A stretch of 64,000 bases of DNA from NCBI RefSeq assembly GCF_001485415.1, contig NZ_BCMQ01000005.1:1-64000 (forward strand). The letters are read 5' to 3'. The notes beneath the pieces were generated by a model. The model was given only the letters and a program-made list of their open reading frames with translations, had not been told where the DNA came from and searched no databases. Shown here in pieces: positions 24,855 through 34,053 of this stretch. The translations under genes and the position numbers were made by a program. Source of the stretch: Myroides odoratimimus. GTDB lineage: Bacteria; Bacteroidota; Bacteroidia; Flavobacteriales; Flavobacteriaceae. Numbering within the stretch: the first letter of the stretch is position 1; every line of letters begins with the position of its first letter.

Positions 24855-25841
24855 ATGACTTTTTCCAAATTTACTAATTTATCTAGTGCTGTATTACTAG
24901 TGAGCTGTGTTTTTTGGTCTAGCTGTGGAGATAAGCAGAGTGAACTTGATAAAGAGATTAATGCTATTCCTATAGATATGACTGTTACTCGCTTTGATCA
25001 GGAGTTCTTCAAGTCAGAAGATGCTGATCTAGCAAGTATTAAAAAGCAGTATCCGTATTTCTTTAATGAGAATTTATCTGATGAGTTTTGGATAAAGAAA
25101 AAACAAGATACCATATTCATTGAGTTAAATGAAGAGGTAGAGAAGAAATACCAAGATTTAGGTGAATTGCCAAAGCAATTAGAAGAGTTCTTTAAACATG
25201 TGAAGTATTATTATCCACATGAGGCTTCGAAGAAAAAGGTAATCACATTAATCTCGGAAGTGGATGTGACAGCAAAAGCTATTTATGCAGATTCGTTAGC
25301 ATTGATTGCTTTAGATACTTATTTAGGGAAGGATCATCATTTCTATGTTAGTTTTCCTGAGTATTTAAGACCATCTTTTGAGCCCACACAGATATTACCT
25401 GATTTAGCAGAAAGCTTCGTTTTACAGAAAATAGGAGGCAATAGAGATCGTACTTTCTTAGGAGGTATGGTACAATACGGTAAGGTATTATACGCTAAGA
25501 AATTATTGTTGCCTAAAGTTAATGATGCTTATATCATGGGGTATACTTTAGAGCAGATACAGTGGTGTCAGGAGAATGAGCCAGAGATGTGGAGATATTT
25601 TATAGAGAATAATTTATTATTTGATACAGACAGTAAGTTGAGTAGTCGATTTCTTACAGCTGCTCCTTTTTCTAAGTATTATTTAGATATTGATGGTGAT
25701 AGCCCAGGGAGAACTGGAGCTTGGTTAGGTTGGCAGATTGTTAATGCGTATATGCAAAATAATAATGTAACTTTGCATGATCTGTTTAATACGGATGCAA
25801 AAGAAATATTTGAAAAATCAAAGTATAAACCAAAGAAGTAA
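24855..25841 (+). CDS. gldB: Gliding motility lipoprotein GldB
   Basis: 328 residues from the ATG at 24855. The frame extends upstream to a TTG at 24834 that I judge not to be the start. A lipoprotein-like signal peptide is present, with the acylated cysteine either C18 (LVSC) or C24 (WSSC followed by GDKQ). The body, with conserved IDMTVTRFDQEFF and the C-terminal GRTGAWLGWQIV, matches GldB, an outer-membrane-associated lipoprotein needed for flavobacterial gliding. Its stop overlaps the gldC start by one base. Confidence 0.9.
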   Translation: MTFSKFTNLSSAVLLVSCVFWSSCGDKQSELDKEINAIPIDMTVTRFDQEFFKSEDADLASIKKQYPYFFNENLSDEFWIKKKQDTIFIELNEEVEKKYQDLGELPKQLEEFFKHVKYYYPHEASKKKVITLISEVDVTAKAIYADSLALIALDTYLGKDHHFYVSFPEYLRPSFEPTQILPDLAESFVLQKIGGNRDRTFLGGMVQYGKVLYAKKLLLPKVNDAYIMGYTLEQIQWCQENEPEMWRYFIENNLLFDTDSKLSSRFLTAAPFSKYYLDIDGDSPGRTGAWLGWQIVNAYMQNNNVTLHDLFNTDAKEIFEKSKYKPKK

Positions 25842-26179
25842 TGAGTAAAAATCACGTTTCTGATATAAATATTAGAGTAGAGTTAGACGAGAATAAAGTA
25901 CCAGATAAATTGTTTTGGACTGCTAAAGATGGAGGTGTAGAGAAAGCTAGTTCTAAAGCAATGTTATTATCTATCTGGGATCATAAAGCCAAAGAGACAT
26001 TGCGTATAGACTTGTGGACTAAGGATATGCCTGTAGATGAGATGAAAAAGTTCTTTCATCAAACATTAGTGGCAATGTCAGATACATTTGAGCGTGCTAC
26101 AGAAGATGAGAAGATGGCAGCAACAATGAAAGACTTCTGTGATTATTTTGCAGAGAAATTAGATCTTTTAGAAAAGTAA
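25841..26179 (+). CDS. gldC: Gliding motility protein GldC
   Basis: 112 residues, soluble, no signal peptide. Sequence features such as ELDENKVPDKLFWTA, LSIWDHKAKETLRIDLWTKDMPVDEMK and FFHQTL match GldC, encoded next to gldB in gliding flavobacteria. It has an accessory role in gliding and its biochemical activity is unknown. Coupled to gldB by a TAATG overlap and followed by a strong terminator. Confidence 0.92.
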   Translation: MSKNHVSDINIRVELDENKVPDKLFWTAKDGGVEKASSKAMLLSIWDHKAKETLRIDLWTKDMPVDEMKKFFHQTLVAMSDTFERATEDEKMAATMKDFCDYFAEKLDLLEK

Positions 26180-26186
26180 TTATAAG

Positions 26187-26223
26187 AAAGAGCCTCATAC
26201 GTTTAAATGTATGAGGCTCTTTT
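26187..26223. terminator. Bidirectional terminator gldC / LuxE-like gene
   Basis: A 14-bp stem: aaagagcctcatac (26187-26200) with gtatgaggctcttt (26209-26222). It lies between convergent genes. Confidence 0.88.
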
Positions 26224-26224
26224 A

Positions 26225-27205
26225 TTATACAACCATAAGATTACAACCTCTTATGTCAGAATGGTCAAATCTTCCAAGTATTTCGAAAGAACCATCTTTA
26301 TATTTTTTTCCTAAGTCTTGTGTAGCAATAAACGAGCAAGAATTAAGGTTAGCTAAATCGATTACATTGACCCCGCCTGTTTTGCCTTCTTCTACATAGG
26401 TTAAAGCATCTTCTGGATCACGAGTTAAGATATCCATCCATGGAGGACATTCAAAGATACCATCACCAAAAGAATAGCCTTGAGATAATAGTTCGGTCAT
26501 TCCATACTCAGAGTGTATTTTAGATACCCCGAAACCTTCACATAATACTTGGTGTAGTTCTTCTCGTATCATTTCTTTACGTCTACCTTTCATGCCTCCA
26601 GTCTCCATAATGATAGTATTGCTAAGGTTAAACTTTTGCATTTCTATCATATCTAGTAAGGCATAGGTAACACCTATTAATAGAACATTTTTACCTTGTT
26701 TATCTAAATCGATTAGCATTTTAGCTAATTCTTCATAGTTGTGTAGGTAGAATCCACTTTCAGGCTGATTAGAACCTTCTATAAGATCTTCTACCATATA
26801 GATTAGAGAAGAACCTTCTCTTTCTAAATAAGCAGGTAAAAGAGCTAAAACAACATAGTCTTCGATATTTCCATAGAAGTGAGAGAATGCTGCTCTAAAG
26901 CTGTATTCGTAATAGTCTAGATCAGTCACATGATGTTTACTAGTTATCATTCCGGTAGTACCACTACTTGTGAATGTTATTTTTATAGGATCTATTGAAG
27001 ATAAAACATCTTTGCTCTTAAAGAACTCGATAGGTAGAAAAGGTACATCAGTTAATGTTTTGACTTGCTCAGGAGTTTTATTTAGAAGATTACAGAACTG
27101 TTGATAAACAGGATTATGTTCATACTGGAATCTAAAGACTTTCATAGCTACTCTATGAAAATCTTTTTTTGTTTGTATTTGGATGATTTCTTCAGGTTTA
27201 AACAC
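26225..27205 (-). CDS. LuxE-like acyl-adenylate enzyme / acyltransferase
   Basis: 326 residues, soluble. TFTSSGTTG (77-85) is the phosphate-binding loop of adenylate-forming enzymes, and HSEYGMTELLSQGY plus FEILGRFDHSDIRGCN are later core motifs of that fold. It lacks the C-terminal lid domain of full acyl-CoA synthetases and resembles LuxE acyl-protein synthetase, which activates a fatty acid and passes it to a cysteine. In flavobacteria such genes are generally annotated only as acyltransferase. The substrate is unknown. It is convergent with gldC and next to a T9SS cargo-like gene. Confidence 0.82.
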   Translation of the reverse strand: MFKPEEIIQIQTKKDFHRVAMKVFRFQYEHNPVYQQFCNLLNKTPEQVKTLTDVPFLPIEFFKSKDVLSSIDPIKITFTSSGTTGMITSKHHVTDLDYYEYSFRAAFSHFYGNIEDYVVLALLPAYLEREGSSLIYMVEDLIEGSNQPESGFYLHNYEELAKMLIDLDKQGKNVLLIGVTYALLDMIEMQKFNLSNTIIMETGGMKGRRKEMIREELHQVLCEGFGVSKIHSEYGMTELLSQGYSFGDGIFECPPWMDILTRDPEDALTYVEEGKTGGVNVIDLANLNSCSFIATQDLGKKYKDGSFEILGRFDHSDIRGCNLMVV

Positions 27206-27224
27206 GGTCTATTATATTTAAGTA

Positions 27225-27232
27225 CAAAAATA
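27225..27232 (-). promoter_or_regulatory. -7 box for LuxE-like gene
   Basis: The minus strand reads TATTTTTG, 20 bases before the start codon. Confidence 0.4.
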
Positions 27233-27235
27233 CAA

Positions 27236-27270
27236 ATAAAAAAAGAGCATCACTTTAGTGATACTCTTTT
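27236..27270 (-). terminator. Terminator of T9SS small protein gene
   Basis: aaaagagcatcact (27241-27254) pairs with agtgatactctttt (27257-27270), one mismatch. On the minus strand the stem is followed by a T run. Confidence 0.8.
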
Positions 27271-27299
27271 AAGAATATAAAATCATTAAAATGTATTTC

Positions 27300-27650
27300 T
27301 TATTTTACTACTATTTTTCTAGTAGCAGTAGCATTACTTTCCTTTATCTTCATGATGTAAATACCAGCATTTACACTATAAGGTAAGTTCAACTCTCTGT
27401 TATTAACAGTAGTTGTAAATACTTTTTTTCCTACAACATTGTAAAGCTCTACTTCTTTTGGTTCATTTTTAGTAGACTCAATGTACAATTTACCATTTGA
27501 AACCGCTGGGTTAGGGTAAATAGATAGCCCTTCGATATTCTGATTAGCGTATCGAGGTTCATTATTATAGCGCAAACCACTTTGCGCAAATGCTGTGCTT
27601 CCGCCTAGCATTGCAATGAGCATTATGATATAAAAGTATTTTTTTGCCAT
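27300..27650 (-). CDS. Minimal T9SS type A sorting-domain protein
   Basis: 116 residues. An N-terminal signal peptide of about 22 residues (ends near AFAQ) is followed by only some 20 residues before a complete type A T9SS C-terminal domain: LSIYPNPAVSNGKLYIE, then VELYNVVGKKVF, then NAGIYIMKIKE and the terminal KIVVK. The sorting domain normally rides at the end of a large cargo. Here almost no cargo is left. It may be a degenerate gene, a surface peptide in its own right, or a factor that occupies the secretion machinery. It is complete, with its own terminator. Confidence 0.88.
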   Translation of the reverse strand: MAKKYFYIIMLIAMLGGSTAFAQSGLRYNNEPRYANQNIEGLSIYPNPAVSNGKLYIESTKNEPKEVELYNVVGKKVFTTTVNNRELNLPYSVNAGIYIMKIKESNATATRKIVVK

Positions 27651-27701
27651 CTAACTAAAATTATGGTATAAAAGTAATTATTTAAAATGACATAAAAAAA
27701 C

Positions 27702-27738
27702 AAAAAAGTGCCTATTTTTTTAAATAAGCACTTTTTTT
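27702..27738 (-). terminator. Terminator of beta-helix lipoprotein gene
   Basis: aaaaaagtgcctattt and aaataagcactttttt pair around a short loop with one mismatch, just past the stop at 27761. Confidence 0.8.
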
Positions 27739-27760
27739 TAACATTTTTATCTTAGTATTA

Positions 27761-28921
27761 CTATAGACCTACTGTCCAACCTTTAGTCCACTCTGGAACA
27801 CCAACTCCATTTCCTGCTCCTTTAGCCTCTCCAGCAGTGAATACTTTAGATACATCTACTGCATCTCCTTTAGTATTTTTACCAGATGTAGCTTTACCTA
27901 CATTGATAAGTTTTACATTGCTTAAGATTAAAGAACCATCTTTAACGTTAGCAATAGTCTCATCGTGTTCCACGTCGAATGCAGTTGCATAAGCTCCGAT
28001 TACTACATCAGAAATATTTCCTTTTGTTCCTTCACGTAATTTCATTGCTGTTCCTTTTCCGTCTACTGCAGGTAATAATGTTACTCCTACGATAGTTGGA
28101 TTAGAGTAAGGGTTTGCAGCTCTGTTTTTAGAATTGTTATCTGCTTCGAATCCTTTATCTGCTGTACCTGATTGTTTTGAATACCAGAATTTGTTTTCTT
28201 TCCCTGACCATCCTTCTGTCCAGTCAAACTGATCATCATCATTATTAGTAGACACTAAATATTGTGCACTAACTGTTCCTCCGAACCACTCAAATCCGTC
28301 ATCAGACCCTTCGTGTGCTTGTACATATTGGATTACAGTCCCACTTCCTACTCCGAATAAAGAAAGTCCATTGAACTCTTTTTCAGCGTTGTAGTTAGCT
28401 CCTGCGTATTCGATTCTTAAATATTTAATAGAACCTGAGTTATCATTAGCTACTTTACCTCCGTATGTTAAGTCTGATACTTCAGCTGTTGCTGTTTCTG
28501 CTTTGTTAATAGGTGCTTTTCCACAGATTACTAGACCTCCCCAGTTTCCTCTACTTTTCTCTACACCTGTCATTACTACAGGATTGTTTTGTTTTCCTTC
28601 TACATAGATTTTTCCTCCTTGTCCCACTGCGATATAAGCAGAAGTACCACCTTCTCCAATAATTTTAACTCCTTCTGGGATGTTTAAAGTAGCTCCATCG
28701 TTTACTATTAATTTAGAAGTTAATTTATATGTTTTGTTTGCTTCTAAGCTTAGTTTATCTCCTTTTTTAAGTTCTCCACCTAATATGTCTCCTTTTAGAC
28801 CTGGAGTAGTTGTTCCAGGATCTGTTGTTCCTCCTCCGTTATTATCATCACTTGATGAACAACTTGCTAATGTTAATGTAACTAATGCAATACTGAATCC
28901 TGCTCTTAATAATTTTTTCAT
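27761..28921 (-). CDS. Surface lipoprotein with beta-helix-like repeats
   Basis: 386 residues. The lipoprotein signal ends in LASC (C21), followed by SSSDDNN, a likely surface-export signal, and a Gly/Thr/Pro-rich linker (to about 42). The rest is regular short beta-strands (GGKIYVEGKQNNPVVMTGVE, NWGGLVICGKAPIN, SIKYLRIEYAGANY) as in a right-handed beta-helix, ending in a Trp-containing tail. I recall such proteins next to TonB receptors in flavobacteria, where they could be substrate-binding partners, but the ligand is unknown. Its start lies 334 bases from the TonB gene stop, so it may have its own promoter. Confidence 0.8.
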   Translation of the reverse strand: MKKLLRAGFSIALVTLTLASCSSSDDNNGGGTTDPGTTTPGLKGDILGGELKKGDKLSLEANKTYKLTSKLIVNDGATLNIPEGVKIIGEGGTSAYIAVGQGGKIYVEGKQNNPVVMTGVEKSRGNWGGLVICGKAPINKAETATAEVSDLTYGGKVANDNSGSIKYLRIEYAGANYNAEKEFNGLSLFGVGSGTVIQYVQAHEGSDDGFEWFGGTVSAQYLVSTNNDDDQFDWTEGWSGKENKFWYSKQSGTADKGFEADNNSKNRAANPYSNPTIVGVTLLPAVDGKGTAMKLREGTKGNISDVVIGAYATAFDVEHDETIANVKDGSLILSNVKLINVGKATSGKNTKGDAVDVSKVFTAGEAKGAGNGVGVPEWTKGWTVGL

Positions 28922-29255
28922 GTGTAATATAGTTTTTTATATTGTTTGATACAAAGATGTCTAGAAAACAGAAAAAGTATGTTAACTCATTATCATTGAA
29001 TGATTAATAGTTTGTTTCCTCAATATTAAATAGGTGTTAAGTTGGTTAATTATAATAGTATATGGATTTGTAGTTTAAGCGAGTGTAAATAGGAAAGAGG
29101 AATGAGTACTTTTGTAAGTAATTAGGAGAGAAATATTTTTTAAAATAGATCATATTGAATATGATTTTAATTGACCTTTTTTAGTAAAAAATAAAGCGAG
29201 AGCCTTATTAGAAGACTCTCGCTTTGCTTTTGGGGTATTATATGATATTTAGATT
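28922..29255. other. Gene-free stretch between lipoprotein and TonB receptor
   Basis: 334 bases. It contains a TonB-gene terminator at 29193-29225 and, near the lipoprotein start, a near-match -7 box (minus strand CATCTTTG, 28954-28961). Otherwise A/T-rich with nothing recognisable. Confidence 0.5.
29193..29225 (-). terminator. Terminator of TonB receptor gene
   Basis: aaagcgagag (29193-29202) and ctctcgcttt (29216-29225) form a perfect 10-bp stem. On the minus strand it is followed by a T-rich tract. Confidence 0.8.
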
Positions 29256-32009
29256 CTAGAATGAATAGTTTAGGCTTAAGCTAAAGTTTCTTCCAAGTTT
29301 ATATGATCTTACTAAGACATCTTGAGTCTTGTTTTGTTGTTCTCTTTCAATTTTTGGGTCTAATAAGTTTTTAGCATTTAAACCAATACCAAACCTTTTA
29401 TTAAATTTCATTTTGAAAGTAAAATCTAACATACCAAATGCTTTGTCTACTAGGTTACCACTTTGCTCTGTTCCGATAGAGTATAATTTATCAGAGAAAT
29501 GAGCATAAGATACAGTAGCCATTAAGTTTTTCTCACCCCATTCTTTGATATAAGATAAGTCAGCATTTAATAAGAAATCTGATGCACCTGTGAAGTCTGA
29601 ATTGTCATGTGTAAATGAGGTAGTGATATATTTATTCTCTCGATTTACTTTTTCATTATCTAATTTTTGGTACGTCTTCATTATAGAAGCGTTTAACCCT
29701 CCCGTTAGTTTATTAGTATTTACATCATCGAAGCTGATTAAGTTTTTACGTACTTCTATTTCTACTCCTGCTGCGTATCCATAGTCACCTGTATTCGCAT
29801 ACGTGATATCATTAGAAGAAGAAGCTGAAACAATCTCGTTGATTGGGTTTTTAATATATTTACCAAATACAGAAGCAGAGAATACTTCATCATTAGTAGG
29901 GAAGAATTCCCACTTAAGATCTACGTTATAATCATCAGATGCATATAAGTCTGGGTTACCTACTTTAATCTCAGTTACATCCTCATAGATAAATCTAGCT
30001 CTCTCTTTGAATTGAGGTAAAGTATATGTTTTAGATGCAGCAAAACGAAGGTTATTTCTATCATCAACAGCATATTTTAAAGATAAGCTTGGTAAGAATG
30101 CATTTTTATCTAATGTATTAGAGCTCTTATCTGCGTCTAACTGTGTTTGCCAAGTTACTTTTTGAGTGATTGTCTCAAATCTAGCTCCGATAGTACCTGA
30201 TAATCTATCTGATAATTTGTATTCTACATTCGCAAAACCTGCATGTACTGTCATATCTCCATCATACGTTTGAGGTAATAATGCATTAGGTGTATTCGCA
30301 CCTCCTCTGAAAGTGTATGTTTGGAAGTATCCGTTGTTGAAGTTTTGTTGATTAAAGAAGTTATCTAATGCATACGGATTTATATTGTTGTTGTAATCAG
30401 CATTGATCTGAAATACGTACTGTGTAGCCTTAAACTCTCTATTTTTTTGACGTAAGTTATATCCTACTGTTAACTTTCCATTGTATAGGTTCTCACTGTT
30501 TTTACTGAATTTATAAGATGCAGCGATATTTGCACCTACTTCGTTTTCGATTAGATCCTCGAAGTATCTGTTATTATCAGATCTAGAGTTAGTTGAGAAT
30601 TCGTAGTTATCCTCTCCTTTAACTTTGTTTAAAGTGTACATCTGTCTGTCAGGAGTCTGAGCAGAGATGTTATTAAGCGCTAACCCCCAGTTTAGGTCTA
30701 TTTGATCATTTAGTTTATGATCTCCTAATAATTGGTTTACGAATAGACGATCTTGTCTGTAGTTTTGTCTTGATAGAAGCGTATTTTCATAATAGTCTTT
30801 TCTATCTGTAATATCTCTGATAAAACCAGTGTATTCATCTAGTTTTTCTTGAGTACCATTGATTAAAAGAGAATTGTATTTAATACTATTTCTAGAGTTG
30901 ATATTATACTCAGCATTTAACATCGCAGTAGTATTCGTATTGTACTCATAAGACTTCATGTATAAATCTTTTGTAAAACTGTTTTGAGCTTGAGCAGTAC
31001 GATTAATTCCTTCTTTGAATTTGTAATTATTGTCAAATGATACAGTAGCAAAGATGTTTAATGAAGACTCTGCTCCGAAGTAGAATGATTTACCACCATT
31101 CAGTCCTAAACTTATTCCATAAGGAGATTTGTTTTTTGTCTGAGCAGAGTTTTTAAAACTAAAACTTTGAAGCGCATTACTAGGTTGTTTTGTATTAGAG
31201 AATCCTAAAAAGTTTCTGTCTGATAGAGATCTAAACTTATCTTCTCCTACAGCATTAGAATTAATGTTTGATCCTAAACTAATGTTGAAGAATCCTTCTC
31301 CACTGTGTTTTTTAGAAATAATGTCTATATTTCCTCCTGCGAAGTCTCCAGAGTTTCTTGCACTATATGTTTTATCTATTGAGATGTATTCTACGATATC
31401 AGTAGAGAATAAGTTTAAATCAATATTCTTTTTCTCTGGGTCATTTGAGGCTAGTGGCAATCCATTTAGAGAAGTACTGTTATATCTATCTCCTAGTCCA
31501 CGTACGAATATTGTTCCTGTACCTTCTTGCTTGGCTACACCTGTTGTTTTAGCTACTGCAGAAGCTACATCACTTACCCCTTTACGAGATAATTCTTGTG
31601 AACCTATATGTTGTTTGATCTCACTAGATCTCTGTTGTTCTATAAGTAGAGCTGATTCTCTAGATTTAGAACGTGTAGCTTCCACTATCACTCCTTCTAG
31701 TTCTACGTGTTCAGAGGCTAATGCTATATTTAATGTTTTTGATTCTTTTTTTGCAACTGTGATTGATTTTTCTTGAGTTACATATCCCATATATTGAAAC
31801 TGTAATATATAAGTACCTGCTTCTATCGAGATACTGTAACTTCCATCTAATTCTGTGTTTACTCCTTCAGAAGTATTTTTAATTGCCACGGTAGCATAGG
31901 CTAGTGGTTCATGCGTAGAGTCATCTGTTATTTTTCCTTTAATTTCGGCCTTTTGTCCATAAAAAGTGGCTGATACCATTAAGGTTAAGATCACTAAGAA
32001 ATTTTTCAT
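29256..32009 (-). CDS. TonB-dependent outer-membrane receptor with carboxypeptidase-like domain
   Basis: 917 residues. A signal peptide ends near residue 18, then a carboxypeptidase-regulatory-like beta sandwich (about 21-100, GKITDDSTHEPLAYATV), a plug domain (about 120-240, with FVRGLGDRYNSTSLNGLPLA) and a long 22-strand-type barrel that ends in a terminal aromatic strand (SLSLNYSF). It imports a large or scarce substrate with TonB energy. No SusD partner is present. Instead the neighbouring beta-helix lipoprotein at 27761 is the likely partner. It is divergent from a PhoB-type regulator at 32194, so regulation by that system is plausible. Confidence 0.92.
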   Translation of the reverse strand: MKNFLVILTLMVSATFYGQKAEIKGKITDDSTHEPLAYATVAIKNTSEGVNTELDGSYSISIEAGTYILQFQYMGYVTQEKSITVAKKESKTLNIALASEHVELEGVIVEATRSKSRESALLIEQQRSSEIKQHIGSQELSRKGVSDVASAVAKTTGVAKQEGTGTIFVRGLGDRYNSTSLNGLPLASNDPEKKNIDLNLFSTDIVEYISIDKTYSARNSGDFAGGNIDIISKKHSGEGFFNISLGSNINSNAVGEDKFRSLSDRNFLGFSNTKQPSNALQSFSFKNSAQTKNKSPYGISLGLNGGKSFYFGAESSLNIFATVSFDNNYKFKEGINRTAQAQNSFTKDLYMKSYEYNTNTTAMLNAEYNINSRNSIKYNSLLINGTQEKLDEYTGFIRDITDRKDYYENTLLSRQNYRQDRLFVNQLLGDHKLNDQIDLNWGLALNNISAQTPDRQMYTLNKVKGEDNYEFSTNSRSDNNRYFEDLIENEVGANIAASYKFSKNSENLYNGKLTVGYNLRQKNREFKATQYVFQINADYNNNINPYALDNFFNQQNFNNGYFQTYTFRGGANTPNALLPQTYDGDMTVHAGFANVEYKLSDRLSGTIGARFETITQKVTWQTQLDADKSSNTLDKNAFLPSLSLKYAVDDRNNLRFAASKTYTLPQFKERARFIYEDVTEIKVGNPDLYASDDYNVDLKWEFFPTNDEVFSASVFGKYIKNPINEIVSASSSNDITYANTGDYGYAAGVEIEVRKNLISFDDVNTNKLTGGLNASIMKTYQKLDNEKVNRENKYITTSFTHDNSDFTGASDFLLNADLSYIKEWGEKNLMATVSYAHFSDKLYSIGTEQSGNLVDKAFGMLDFTFKMKFNKRFGIGLNAKNLLDPKIEREQQNKTQDVLVRSYKLGRNFSLSLNYSF

Positions 32010-32160
32010 ATAAATAAGTGTGTTGTATTATTGGTGCAAAGAACCTAGATGAATGTATAGTGAATGTTAATCAAAGTTTAATTTTTTGCGTATATTAGGT
32101 TATCAAATTGTTAACATATTAAATTATTGTAAAGTCTATATTTAGTAATGTATTATGCTC

Positions 32161-32168
32161 TATATTTG
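32161..32168 (+). promoter_or_regulatory. -7 box for response regulator / kinase operon
   Basis: TATATTTG, 25 bases before the start. TTTA at 32141 could be a weak -33 box at a 16-base spacing. Confidence 0.4.
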
Positions 32169-32193
32169 ACCTACTAAAACACGCAACACAAGT

Positions 32194-32886
32194 ATGAAAA
32201 ATTCTGAAATTAAGATCCTTTTAGCTGATGATGAGCAAGATATTATCGATATCATTGGATATAATTTAGAGCAAGAGGGGTATCAAGTATTTACTGCAAC
32301 AAACGGTAAGCTAGCAGTGGAGTCTGCAACTCAAAACAAACCACACCTTATTATATTAGATGTAATGATGCCTGAGATGGACGGTATAGAAGCATGTGAG
32401 TTGATTAGAAAAAACAGTGGTCTATCTAATAGTGTAATCACCTTTTTAACAGCACGTGGGGAAGATTATTCACAGGTAGCAGGTTTTGAAGCAGGTGCGG
32501 ATGATTATATTACTAAGCCTGTCAAACCTAAGGTACTAATGAGTAAGGTAAAGGCATTACTTAGACGTGCACGCTTCAGTGACGATACTTCTAGTAATAC
32601 TATAGAAGTAGGAGATATTAGAATAGATAGGGATGAATACAGAGTATTTGTTCGCAAAGAAGAAATTGTATTCCCTAGAAAAGAATTTGAACTACTTTAT
32701 TTATTAATGGCTAAGCCAGGTAAAGTGTTTACTCGTGACGAGATCTTAGATGCAGTATGGGGTAATGAAGTGGTAGTAGGCGGAAGAACTATCGATGTAC
32801 ATATCCGAAAACTAAGAGAAAAAATCGGAGATAGTTACTTTAAGACTATAAAAGGAGTAGGATATAAATTTGACCACGCAGAATAG
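32194..32886 (+). CDS. OmpR/PhoB-family response regulator
   Basis: 230 residues. The receiver domain (about 5-125) has the acidic pair in ADDEQD, phosphorylated aspartate D56 in IILDVMMPEMDG and the lysine in YITKPVKP. The winged-helix DNA-binding domain (about 135-228) ends VGYKFDHAE. It is the partner of the kinase that starts three bases later. It could control the divergent TonB gene. Its exact stimulus is not evident and resemblance to PhoB is family-level only. Confidence 0.92.
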   Translation: MKNSEIKILLADDEQDIIDIIGYNLEQEGYQVFTATNGKLAVESATQNKPHLIILDVMMPEMDGIEACELIRKNSGLSNSVITFLTARGEDYSQVAGFEAGADDYITKPVKPKVLMSKVKALLRRARFSDDTSSNTIEVGDIRIDRDEYRVFVRKEEIVFPRKEFELLYLLMAKPGKVFTRDEILDAVWGNEVVVGGRTIDVHIRKLREKIGDSYFKTIKGVGYKFDHAE

Positions 32887-32889
32887 TTA

Positions 32890-33951
32890 ATGGCTACAAA
32901 GTTTAAAAACTCTTATAAGTTTGCAATAAAGTCTTCATCTTCTATTACCTTGATAAGCTTTATTGTAACCTTTCCCATAGGTGTATTTTATCTAAACATC
33001 CCAGTTTGGATAGTGTTAGGATATCTTTTAATCTTATTTACGATGTCCTTTTTTATTCTTCAGTATCGTGTAGAGCACTTTATCTACAGAAGAATTAAAA
33101 AAATATATGACAATGTCTCTCTGTTAGAACATGCTGAGCTGAGAAGTAAAGCCGTGACGACTGATATGCAGACCTTGACAGAAGAAATCCAGAAATTTGC
33201 TAAAAACAAGAAAATTGAGATTGAGTCTCTTCAAGTGAGAGAAGAATATAGAAGAGAGTTCTTAGGGAATATATCTCATGAACTAAAGACTCCTCTATTC
33301 ACGATACAGAGTTATTTAGAGACTTTACAGGATGGTGCGATTAATGATCTTAAAGTCAGGGACCGTTATATAGAGCGGGCAGCTCAGAGTGTAGATCGTC
33401 TTATCTATATCGTTAATGACTTAGATATGATTACTAAGCTTGAGTCTGGTGATCTACACCTTAATATCGTGACTTTTGATATTGTAGAGACGATTCGACA
33501 TGCTTTTGACTTTTTAGATTATAAAGCCAAAAAAAGAAATATATCTCTAATCTTCGATCTGAATTATAACAAACCTATTTATGTAGTAGGTGATAAGGAA
33601 CGCATAGGACAAGTCATTACGAATCTAATAGATAACTCTATTAAATATGGTAAGGAAAAAGGGACTACGGAAGTAACTATTGAAGACTTAGTGAATAATA
33701 AATTAATTATCCGTGTTACAGATAATGGCTTAGGGATTAAGAAGGAGAATGTGTCTCGTCTATTCGAGCGCTTCTATCGTATAGATAAGAGTGGAGCTAG
33801 AGCAGTGGGTGGTTCTGGATTAGGATTGTCTATCGTGAAGCATATTGTAGAGGCACATGAAGAACATATTTATGTAGAGAGTAGTTTTGGCTATGGATCA
33901 GAGTTCTCTTTCACTTTAGAGAAAGCTTTCGTAGACCCTACTGATAATTAA
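32890..33951 (+). CDS. Sensor histidine kinase (PhoR-like)
   Basis: 353 residues. Two N-terminal membrane helices (about 15-35 and 38-58) are separated by almost no periplasmic loop, so sensing is probably inside the membrane or via partners. The acceptor is H130 in NISHELKTPLFTIQ, the N box NLIDNSIKYG, then DNGLGI and GGSGLGLSIVKH. It is cotranscribed with the response regulator at 32194. Confidence 0.92.
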   Translation: MATKFKNSYKFAIKSSSSITLISFIVTFPIGVFYLNIPVWIVLGYLLILFTMSFFILQYRVEHFIYRRIKKIYDNVSLLEHAELRSKAVTTDMQTLTEEIQKFAKNKKIEIESLQVREEYRREFLGNISHELKTPLFTIQSYLETLQDGAINDLKVRDRYIERAAQSVDRLIYIVNDLDMITKLESGDLHLNIVTFDIVETIRHAFDFLDYKAKKRNISLIFDLNYNKPIYVVGDKERIGQVITNLIDNSIKYGKEKGTTEVTIEDLVNNKLIIRVTDNGLGIKKENVSRLFERFYRIDKSGARAVGGSGLGLSIVKHIVEAHEEHIYVESSFGYGSEFSFTLEKAFVDPTDN

Positions 33952-34019
33952 TTATGTGCCAATAGGGTATCTATTTGTTGCAGATAAAATTAAAATAGGA
34001 TAGTTTCACTATAATTACT

Positions 34020-34027
34020 TAATTTTG
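34020..34027 (+). promoter_or_regulatory. -7 box for trmB operon
   Basis: TAATTTTG matches TAnnTTTG and lies 26 bases before the GTG start. Confidence 0.4.
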
Positions 34028-34053
34028 CGCAAATTTATAATGAAGTATATCAC

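Noticed and set aside
31264..31776. 170-residue plus-strand frame inside the TonB receptor gene
   Set aside because: It lies wholly within a well-supported minus-strand gene and has no recognisable domain.
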